From Desulfovibrio sp. (GTDB lineage: Bacteria > Desulfobacterota > Desulfovibrionia > Desulfovibrionales > Desulfovibrionaceae), in NCBI GenBank assembly GCA_031276485.1, contig JAISMY010000043.1, positions 1 through 40,314 on the forward strand: a stretch of DNA of 40,314 nucleotides. Direction: 5' to 3'. How positions within the stretch are numbered: the stretch's first letter is position 1; each line of letters opens with the position of its first letter. A program made the position numbers and the translations under genes. Positions 34,304-40,314 of the stretch are shown here, in pieces. The notes beneath the pieces are model-generated. The model saw only the letters and a program-made list of their open reading frames with translations, searched no databases and was not told the origin of the DNA.

Positions 34304-36097
34304 ATGAAACGAGGGTCCCCGCACGCAACGCCGAAGGAAGTATCGGGGCCTTGCCCTGAGCGGTCGCGGGAAAGCTGCGCGGGGCAAAGCCGTCCTGCCG
34401 GCGTCATGGACATAACGGTCGTCAGAAACGGCAGAAGGGTGGCTGTGCCCGGACCGGGCGGAGCCGCGCGGGAAACGGCCTTTTTGCCGCCGCGCGACGT
34501 TTTTCCGGGGTCGGGGCGCGAAGAGACGTATCTGCCCGTGCTCATAGGCGCAGGTTCGGGGGTTGCGCCGGCCGAAATAGCCGCGCGGCTTGAAAGCGCG
34601 TTCGGGTCGTCGTTTACCTTGGTCGTGGTGGACAAGGAAGACGATATCATGGAACGCAGCCGCGTAAAGGAGCGGCTTGCCCGGTATCCGGGCGTCGTCT
34701 GGGTAGGGGAGACAGACGCGGACGCAAGCATCAGGGCGCTGACGCGCATGCAGACGGAACGGGACGGCAGACCCTTTTATCCCTTGCTCAATCCTTTGTA
34801 TCTGCGTCTGGACCGCGACTATTACACGCAAATACACCAGGCCTGCGCGGCAGGCGTACGCGTCGATTTCTGGCGCAATGCCCGCTCCGCGCGCTTTGCC
34901 TCCTCCGAAACGCGCATCCTTTTACTCAGCAGCAAGTATTTTCTCATGGGGGAGATACTGTCGGCCTGTAAACGTCTCGGGGTTCCGCACCGTTTTTTGC
35001 AGGTACCCGAGGGGGAGTTCGGCAAAAACGAATTTGTCGAGCGGCTTCTCACGGCAGTTGTGGACTTCAAGCCGGACTTTGTTTTTACCATCAATCATCT
35101 CGGCGTCGACCGGGAGGGCATTCTCACCGGCCTGCTTGAAAAGCTGCGTCTGCCTATGGCCTCCTGGTTCGTAGACAACCCGCATCTCATTCTTTCCCTG
35201 TTTTCCCGTCTGGCGAACCCCTGGGTCACTGTATTCACCTGGGATGCGGACAACGTGTCCACGCTCGGCGAACTGGGGTTTGAGCATGTGTACTACATGC
35301 CGCTGGGCACGGATACGGAGCGTTTCCGTCCGCCGCGCAAGACGCGGCAACGCGCGCTCAAGGGCTTGCCGGCGGCGTGGGACCGCAGGCTGTCCTTTGT
35401 CGGCAACTCCATGGTGCGTAAAATTTTCCGGCGCAATGAGCGCATAAATTTTACGGGGCCGCTGCTCGACCGCTACCGGGAAGTCGGGGACGGGTTTGCC
35501 CGGAGCGACGAACGCTCCGTGCGGGTTTTTCTTGAAAAACGGCATCCCGAACTCGTCCCCTGTTTTGAGGCTCTGCCGGGCATTGCCGAACAACTCGGTT
35601 ACGAAACAAGCATCACCTGGGAGGCGACCCGCGTCTATCGGCTGTCCTGCGTCCGGGCCGTGTTGCCTTACAGCCCGCTCATAGCGGGCGACGACGGATG
35701 GTTTGAAGAACTTCCGGAAGAGGGATGGCATTATCATCATGAGCTTTCGTATTACGACGACCTGCCGCATTTTTATCCTCTGGCGGCAATCAATTTCAAC
35801 AGCACCAGCAAGCAGATGAAAGGAGCCGTCAACCAGAGAGTGTTCGACGTGCCCGCCACGGGATCTTTTTTGCTGACCGATTACCGGGAGCAGGTGGAAC
35901 GACTTTTCGAGCCGGGCAGGGAAATAGTCTGCTACCGTACCCCGGAGGAAGCCGGGGCGCTTGCCCGGGAATACCTTGCCCGCCCCGAAGCGCGCCGGCG
36001 CACGGCAGCGGCCGCGCGTCGCCGCATCCTGCACGAACACGGCTACGACCACCGTCTGCGCACCCTTATGGACACGATGCGGTCGATTTACGGTTGA
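34304..36097 (+). CDS. CgeB/DUF3880-type glycosyltransferase
   Basis: This is a predicted cytoplasmic GT-B glycosyltransferase of the CgeB/DUF3880 group. The N-terminal Rossmann-like half includes TRILLLSSKYFLMGEILSAC, FKPDFVFTINHLGVDREG and LPMASWFVDNPHLI, the hallmark of DUF3880. The C-terminal half has VYYMPLGTDTERF, RLSFVGNSMVRK, NQRVFDVPATGSFLLTDYREQVERLFEPG with the donor-binding glutamates, and HEHGYDHRLRTLMD, as in Glyco_trans_1_2. The start is uncertain: ATG 34304 gives 597 residues with a poorly conserved leader; ATG 34406 (MDITVVRNGRR) is more natural. Neither has a good ribosome site. The acceptor is unknown; the neighbouring FapA suggests a surface or flagellar glycan, which is an inference. 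Confidence 0.85.
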   Translation: MKRGSPHATPKEVSGPCPERSRESCAGQSRPAGVMDITVVRNGRRVAVPGPGGAARETAFLPPRDVFPGSGREETYLPVLIGAGSGVAPAEIAARLESAFGSSFTLVVVDKEDDIMERSRVKERLARYPGVVWVGETDADASIRALTRMQTERDGRPFYPLLNPLYLRLDRDYYTQIHQACAAGVRVDFWRNARSARFASSETRILLLSSKYFLMGEILSACKRLGVPHRFLQVPEGEFGKNEFVERLLTAVVDFKPDFVFTINHLGVDREGILTGLLEKLRLPMASWFVDNPHLILSLFSRLANPWVTVFTWDADNVSTLGELGFEHVYYMPLGTDTERFRPPRKTRQRALKGLPAAWDRRLSFVGNSMVRKIFRRNERINFTGPLLDRYREVGDGFARSDERSVRVFLEKRHPELVPCFEALPGIAEQLGYETSITWEATRVYRLSCVRAVLPYSPLIAGDDGWFEELPEEGWHYHHELSYYDDLPHFYPLAAINFNSTSKQMKGAVNQRVFDVPATGSFLLTDYREQVERLFEPGREIVCYRTPEEAGALAREYLARPEARRRTAAAARRRILHEHGYDHRLRTLMDTMRSIYG

Positions 36098-36159
36098 ACG
36101 TGCGATGCCGCGCGACCGCCGCGTTCCTGTCTCCCGACAACCTGCCCAAGGCGGAAAAA

Positions 36160-37659
36160 ATGAACGAAGCCCCCATATTGGTTCTGCAGATGCAGCGCAT
36201 GGGCGATCTGGTGCTTTCGTTCCCGTTGCTTGCCGGTCTCGGGCGCATGTTTCCCGGTCATCCTCTGATTGTGCTGGGCGAGAAGGCATTTTTCGAGCCG
36301 TTGCTGCCTTTGTCGCCCGCCGCCGTGTATTTCGAATACGGAGCGACCGCCGGTCTGGAGCGGCAGCGTTATCATCTGGTCCTCAACCTCAGCCATCGTC
36401 CGGAGGCGGCGGCGCTGGCCGGGCGTCTGCAAAGCGAGTGCAGTCTGGGTCCGCGCTCGGACAGCGCGGGGCGTCTTTATGTTGACGGGAACTGGCAGTT
36501 GTACCGGGCTTCCCTGACTCACAACAATTATTACAACATGTATCACTGGGCCGATTTGCACGGACTGGACATTTTTCCCGCGCGTACGGCGCCGCGTCCC
36601 GGCGGCCGAAGCGCGCGCGGCTTTGCCGCGGGCAAGGCGGGCGCGCGCATCGGCCTTTTTCTGGGGGCCAGCGAAGCCGCCAAGCGTCCCGATGCCGTAT
36701 TCTGGACCGGGCTGTGCCGCCGTCTGCTCGAATTCGGACACAAGCCCGTGCTTTTGGGGGGAACCGCGGAACAGGGGCTCGGCCTGGATGTCGCCGAAAG
36801 ACTGCGCGCCCATGCCCTGAACCTGACCGGGCGCTTCAGCGTACGCGCGTTGGCGGACTTTATCGACTCACTGGACCTTTTTATCACCCCGGACACCGGC
36901 CCCATGCACATAGCGGACTATCTGGGCGTCCCTGTGCTGAATTTGAGCCTCGGCCCGGTGAATCCCAGGGAAACCGGCCCGTTTTCCTCCGGACAGTTCA
37001 TCGTGCAGGCGGATTTGGAGTGCGCCGGGTGCTGGCATTGCACGCGTCCTCGTACGGAATGCAGGGATCTGCTCACCGATGCCGGCATCGCTTTACTGAC
37101 CCGCAGACTGCTCGGCGGCGCCGGTGACGCCGCCGCTGCCGCGCGACATCCGGGGGAAGGGATAAAGCTGCTGCGCAGCCGGCGGGACGAACTCGGGCTG
37201 TATGATCTGGAAAACCTTTTCCCGCCCGAAGATGATGCCCGGACGGCGGCTGAAGAGGCCGGTTCAGGCAATTCCCGCAACACGCGCAAGCGGTGTCCGG
37301 CAGCGGCCGCCGGCACGGCCGGGGCGAGACTCGCTCCGGCGCGTTTCTGGAAAGCCTGGTTTGCAAGCATTTTCGGGCTGTTGCCGCAGGAAGCGGCCGT
37401 AGAGGCGCGCAGGCGCCGGCGCGCGTCGCATCCCGGCACTGATGCCGAACTGTCCGCCGCCGCCGCCGCCTTTGCCCTGAAAAGCGTCGCCGCTTTTCGG
37501 ACGCGGCCGGAATTGATGCTCGACGCGCCGGATTTTTGGCAACAAGCGCCGCCTTTGCTCCGGCCTTTTTCGGGGTATGCGCAAATGTACGCGCAAAATT
37601 GCGGCGGAACGCGGCAGGCTTTTCTGGACATCCTGTCTCTGGCCGAGACGTTGGCGTAG
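36160..37659 (+). CDS. Glycosyltransferase family 9 (heptosyltransferase-like)
   Basis: This is a GT9 enzyme, the family of ADP-heptose:LPS heptosyltransferases, acting on the cytoplasmic side. Seen: the N-terminal ILVLQMQRMGDLVLSFPLL (GDLV motif), IGLFLGASEAAKRPDAVFWTGL, KPVLLGGTAEQGL, LFITPDTGPMHIADYLGVPVLNL (donor-site motif D-x-GPMH) and NPRETGPFSSGQ, then CAGCWHCTRPRTEC. ATG 36160 (MNEAPILVL) follows AAGGCGGAAAAA and is preferred to an upstream TTG. About 170 residues after the GT9 domain form an Ala/Arg-rich extension not expected in WaaC/WaaF, with a helical AFLDILSLAETLA end. It starts 62 bp after the CgeB-type gene; the two probably form one operon. Confidence 0.87.
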   Translation: MNEAPILVLQMQRMGDLVLSFPLLAGLGRMFPGHPLIVLGEKAFFEPLLPLSPAAVYFEYGATAGLERQRYHLVLNLSHRPEAAALAGRLQSECSLGPRSDSAGRLYVDGNWQLYRASLTHNNYYNMYHWADLHGLDIFPARTAPRPGGRSARGFAAGKAGARIGLFLGASEAAKRPDAVFWTGLCRRLLEFGHKPVLLGGTAEQGLGLDVAERLRAHALNLTGRFSVRALADFIDSLDLFITPDTGPMHIADYLGVPVLNLSLGPVNPRETGPFSSGQFIVQADLECAGCWHCTRPRTECRDLLTDAGIALLTRRLLGGAGDAAAAARHPGEGIKLLRSRRDELGLYDLENLFPPEDDARTAAEEAGSGNSRNTRKRCPAAAAGTAGARLAPARFWKAWFASIFGLLPQEAAVEARRRRRASHPGTDAELSAAAAAFALKSVAAFRTRPELMLDAPDFWQQAPPLLRPFSGYAQMYAQNCGGTRQAFLDILSLAETLA

Positions 37660-37747
37660 AGCGATGGGGCCGGAGGACATCCTGAACGCCGGGAAAATTT
37701 TTTGACGGTATTAACAAAAGAATGTTGCGAGGGCTTCCCTATTTCCA

Positions 37748-37782
37748 TTGACTCGCGGGGCGGGTCTGTACATGGATTCCGG
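37748..37782 (+). repeat. TTGACTCGCG interspersed repeat, copy 2
   Basis: TTGACTCGCGGGGCGGGTC followed by a TACATGGATTCCGG tail is the partner of 8464-8500, about 80% identical with a 2-base gap. It leads straight into the hairpin at 37784-37826, so together they may be one composite element. Confidence 0.7.
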
Positions 37783-37783
37783 T

Positions 37784-37826
37784 CTCCATCCCGGACCCGC
37801 GCAGCGCGCGGGTATCCGGGATGGAG
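37784..37826. terminator. Large palindromic hairpin between the convergent GT9 and nrfA genes
   Basis: Outer arms CTCCATCCCGGA / TCCGGGATGGAG (12 bp) and inner arms CCCGCGC / GCGCGGG (7 bp) enclose AGC, with a 2-base bulge: a very stable REP-like stem. It lies between two converging genes and could stop transcription from both sides, though T-runs are absent. Confidence 0.75.
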
Positions 37827-37902
37827 GCGTGTTTGCAAAGCCGGAGAGGTTAAGGGGGTCCGGGACAGAGTCCCGGCCGCCGGAGGCATAAAATTGCAAT
37901 GT

Positions 37903-39555
37903 CTACATGTGCTGCTTGTCCAGCGCGGAAAGCGGGCCGGGGTCGGACTTTCCCGCAGCGGAGCTCTTCATGGGCTGTTTGCGTTCCTGACCGTCCCAGA
38001 CCAGATCGGACTTGGGCAGGGGTTTCAGGTAACGGGTCCAGACATGCCGGTCAAGATTGGCCTGATCCATCTGCAGCTTGCGAGACCATTCAAGAATGGG
38101 CGGCACCAGGGTGCGCACATCGCCTTCCAGATCCTTCGCGATTTCGTAATTCGTCGCGGAGGACGCCAGTTCCACGGCCTTGCGGCTGAACTGCTGCGAT
38201 TGGGCAAGGGTTTCCAGGGCCTTGGCGGGGTTGTGGAAGCCCACGCTGTTCTCTGCCGACACCAGATCCCAGAACCACTGGCCCTTGCGGACCATTTCCC
38301 GCGCCCCGGCCATCCGGGCATCATAATCCGGCCCCTTGACGCCCTGCCATTCGGAAGCGAGGCGCACGGCCTCGTGCGCCAGAACGGAGATATCCTGAGC
38401 GAGCAGCAACTGTCTGTATGTGCGGTCCTGTGTAAACTGCACCCGTTCGCGCAAGAATTCCGCGCTCTTGTCCGTGTGGCACTGCCGGCAGGAATTGTTG
38501 ATCATCTCGTCGTTGCGCAGGGGGGATGTCCACAGATGGCTGGATACCTTCTGTTTGCCGTCCACCCTGGTATAGGGCATGTGGCAGTCGGCGCAGGAAA
38601 CGCCGGCCGCTCCGTGCGTGCCGTTCTGCCAGAATTCGTATTCCGGATGCTGGGCCTTGAGCATGGGCGTGCCGGATACCGGATGCATCCAGTCGGCAAA
38701 GGCCGCGAAACCGTCGCCCTGTTTCTTGCCCTTCGTTTTGTAATACTGATACATGTCTTCGGGATCAAAACCGTTGTCCCACGGGAATACGGGCTTTCTG
38801 GCCGGACCGTGGTCCGGTTCGCCGAAGTAGTATTCCGAATGACACTGGGCGCAGGCCAAGGACCGCTTCTCGTTGCGGGACAGCGTGTTGTAGTCCTGCT
38901 TGGAACGCGTGAGCCATTCCTTCATGGGCGCGCTGTACAGGGAGAGTTCCATGGTTTCGGCGTTGTGACAGTTCGCGCAGCCGATGGTGTGTTCCTTGGC
39001 GTCGATTTTGTCTTTGGAGCGGAACAGGTTGAAGTTCATGCTCCAGAACTTGTCGTCGCCGAATTCTTCCACCCAGGAGGGGATTTTCGGCGTCTTGCAG
39101 TTCCAGCAGGTAGCCGGAAGCCCCGCGGCATCGGCATAGCGATTGATGCGGTCTATCTCGAGAATGTCCATCACGGCGTAGGTGTGGCCGCGGGCTTCAT
39201 TGTACTCGTAACTGAACGGATAGCCCAGCCAGAGGTTCTTGAGATAGGGTTGCCCGGCGCCCGGCTTGCCGGTCAGCGGCGGGTTGGTGTCGTCGTTCTT
39301 GTGAAACGGGAACGAAGCTTTATACTTTGTTTCCGTTTTCCGCATTGCGGTTTCGTCGGGCAGGGTATTGCGCAGATACGTTGTGTACTGCGCCGGGAAC
39401 TGCCCGGCAAAGGCCGAATTTTTGATTTCGTTTTTCGCCAGTCCTGTTTTGTACTTGGGCACCAGCGGTTCCTGCGGTTCGGAGGAACAGCCTGCCGTAC
39501 CGATAAGCAACAGGCAGCAAAGGGATACAAGCGCTGTAAAATGTCGTTTAAGCAT
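37903..39555 (-). CDS. nrfA: Cytochrome c nitrite reductase, catalytic subunit
   Basis: NrfA reduces nitrite to ammonia with six electrons on the outer face of the inner membrane. Five haem sites are visible: CWNCK (150-154, the lysine-ligated active-site haem), CANCH (193-197), CAQCH (235-239), CADCH (321-325) and CRQCH (356-360). The N-terminus has a hydrophobic signal and a lipobox-like TAGC (Cys23), so it may be lipid-anchored. The active-site region EFWQNGTHGAAGVSCADCH is conserved. The helical C-terminal domain from residue 370 onward is complete. At 550 residues the length is normal. ATG 39555 lies within the last codons of nrfH (8-bp overlap) with AAGGA before it. Electrons should come from NrfH. 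Confidence 0.97.
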   Translation of the reverse strand: MLKRHFTALVSLCCLLLIGTAGCSSEPQEPLVPKYKTGLAKNEIKNSAFAGQFPAQYTTYLRNTLPDETAMRKTETKYKASFPFHKNDDTNPPLTGKPGAGQPYLKNLWLGYPFSYEYNEARGHTYAVMDILEIDRINRYADAAGLPATCWNCKTPKIPSWVEEFGDDKFWSMNFNLFRSKDKIDAKEHTIGCANCHNAETMELSLYSAPMKEWLTRSKQDYNTLSRNEKRSLACAQCHSEYYFGEPDHGPARKPVFPWDNGFDPEDMYQYYKTKGKKQGDGFAAFADWMHPVSGTPMLKAQHPEYEFWQNGTHGAAGVSCADCHMPYTRVDGKQKVSSHLWTSPLRNDEMINNSCRQCHTDKSAEFLRERVQFTQDRTYRQLLLAQDISVLAHEAVRLASEWQGVKGPDYDARMAGAREMVRKGQWFWDLVSAENSVGFHNPAKALETLAQSQQFSRKAVELASSATNYEIAKDLEGDVRTLVPPILEWSRKLQMDQANLDRHVWTRYLKPLPKSDLVWDGQERKQPMKSSAAGKSDPGPLSALDKQHM

Positions 39556-40012
39556 CGGCAGCCGTCCTTTTGTCGATGGGTGTCAACCTGTTGTGCGGCA
39601 CCGTCCGGTGACAGTCGGTGCAGTAGGGCTTCACGTCCATGGCGACGCCCGCCGTGCTGCCCAGATGGCAACGCCGGCAGTTGGCCTGAATGACGTCTTT
39701 CATCTTGGCGCTGCTGTGGATGAGGTCGGGAATCGCGGACAATTCGGCCGCAATGTCTTTCAGGCCCGTCTGTGCCTTGAAAGGAAGCTTGGCGCCCAAA
39801 GCCGCCGGCGTATGGCACTCGTTACAGTCGAACTGTCTGTGTACGCTTTGCCTGTGCGTCCATACGGCCTCGCCCATGGCGTGGCAGCTTGCGCAAAAGG
39901 CCGCGCCGTCGGTAGCCTTGACCGAGTATGACGCAACAAACAGGACAACTATGCCGGCGACAAAAGCCGTGAGCGCGGCAGTTCCTTTTCCGTTTGTGCT
40001 GGGGTTCGGCAT
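39548..40012 (-). CDS. nrfH: Cytochrome c nitrite reductase, quinol-oxidising NrfH subunit
   Basis: This is a NapC/NirT-family tetrahaem protein that takes electrons from menaquinol and passes them to NrfA. It has one N-terminal transmembrane helix (about 12-30, ALTAFVAGIVVLFVASYSV) and four haem motifs: CASCH (40-44, followed by Met46, the likely axial ligand of haem 1), CNECH (63-67), CRRCH (112-116) and CTDCH (131-135). The 154-residue length is typical for delta-proteobacterial NrfH. ATG 40012 is preceded by AAGGAG at good spacing. It is the first gene of the nrfHA operon, and the terminal repeat lies about 170 bp upstream. Confidence 0.96.
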   Translation of the reverse strand: MPNPSTNGKGTAALTAFVAGIVVLFVASYSVKATDGAAFCASCHAMGEAVWTHRQSVHRQFDCNECHTPAALGAKLPFKAQTGLKDIAAELSAIPDLIHSSAKMKDVIQANCRRCHLGSTAGVAMDVKPYCTDCHRTVPHNRLTPIDKRTAADA

Positions 40013-40070
40013 GGGCTCTCCTTGGTGACAGGTTATGCTGAAGCGAACTCCTTTTTAGGAGGTCGACTTC

Positions 40071-40099
40071 ATAACAGCACAGCGCACGCCGGAGAACAA
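40071..40099 (-). promoter_or_regulatory. Candidate promoter of nrfHA
   Basis: On the minus strand TTGTTC (40099-40094) and TGTTAT (40076-40071) are separated by 17 bp and lie about 60-90 bp before the nrfH ATG. The hexamers are imperfect and no start-site data exist, so this is tentative. Confidence 0.3.
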
Positions 40100-40183
40100 C
40101 CCTCATATTTGTTGTGAATTATGTTTTTTTCGACAAAGTGGAGGAACCCGGCATTTACCGATTCCGTGTAAAAAAAAAAAACG

Positions 40184-40301
40184 GAGAGTGTACATCAACG
40201 GATAGATTTTCGGCGCAAAAATATTATAAAACCAGCATGTTGCCAGGATGTTTCTCAACACCTCGGCACAGCTCGGAAAAACTTGTAATTTTGAGATGTT
40301 A
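40184..40301 (-). repeat. Right copy of the 118-bp terminal inverted repeat
   Basis: Its reverse complement is identical to bases 1-118. Read on the minus strand it points toward nrfH just as the left copy points toward the binding-protein gene, so both copies have the same orientation relative to the gene they precede. Thirteen further bases lie outside it. A 12-A homopolymer (40170-40181) lies just inside. Confidence 0.9.
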
Positions 40302-40314
40302 CTATGATTGTACC

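Larger units (their letters stand above)
40013..40314. other. Upstream region of nrfHA, including the right terminal repeat
   Basis: This stretch has no gene. From nrfH outward it holds a CTCCT/AGGAG dyad with an A-rich centre, a weak promoter candidate, a TTGTGA half-site, a run of 12 A (40170-40181) and the 118-bp repeat. The bases 40302-40314 beyond the repeat contain ATCATAGT read on the minus strand. Confidence 0.7.

Noticed and set aside
40100-40140. HcpR/FNR-type operator before nrfH
   Set aside because: Only a TTGTGA half-site is visible; the second half (TCACAA) is missing at the right spacing.

Overview
The window looks like part of a GC-rich Desulfovibrionaceae-type sulfate reducer with a Gram-negative envelope. 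The evidence is dissimilatory APS reductase (aprBA), a menaquinol-linked NrfHA nitrite reductase, and genes for lipid A, KDO, rhamnose and L-Ara4N. I see no rRNA, tRNA, CRISPR array, transposase or integrase. Its two ends are perfect 118-bp inverted copies of one AT-rich sequence, so the window may be a contig that ended in a dispersed repeat.

Layout. 1-341: tandem AT-rich repeat and leader. 342-4159 (+): an orphan family-5 solute-binding protein, translationally coupled to a bifunctional (p)ppGpp synthetase/hydrolase. 4160-30163 (all -): an AT-rich SMR exporter that looks foreign, an RNB-domain RNase, a stand-alone AICAR transformylase, mtnA, an RND pump, lpxB, rfbD, rfbB, a Pro/Ala-rich membrane-anchored unknown, a kdsB-like gene, the lipid A L-Ara4N set (arnT, arnD, arnA, arnC, arnB), an unknown 197-residue protein, and aprA/aprB. 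30516-37659 (+): a chorismate-mutase-like/EPSP-synthase-like fusion, a STAS protein, a FapA/DUF342 protein and two glycosyltransferases. 37903-40012 (-): nrfA and nrfH, followed by the right-hand copy of the terminal repeat.

How the genes work together. The central block is mainly an envelope locus. LpxB, KdsB-like and heptosyltransferase-like proteins build lipid A and core, RfbB/RfbD make dTDP-rhamnose, and ArnBCADT put 4-amino-4-deoxy-L-arabinose on lipid A, which in other bacteria lowers sensitivity to cationic peptides. Gene order in the direction of transcription is arnB-C-A-D-T, as in enterobacteria, but hairpin and repeat elements sit between arnC and arnA and between arnD and arnT. 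ArnE, ArnF and Ugd are not here. AprBA and NrfHA are respiratory modules.

The most unusual items are: (i) a 28-codon small ORF present twice, beside arnT and beside aprA; (ii) the terminal inverted and tandem repeats that precede both the binding-protein gene and nrfHA in the same orientation; (iii) an AprBA pair with a compact AprB cluster motif, many cysteines late in AprA and no qmo genes; (iv) a fused aromatic-pathway-like protein that has lost key EPSP synthase residues; (v) the AT-rich SMR gene abutting rel; (vi) a (TA)12 tract upstream of the purine gene.
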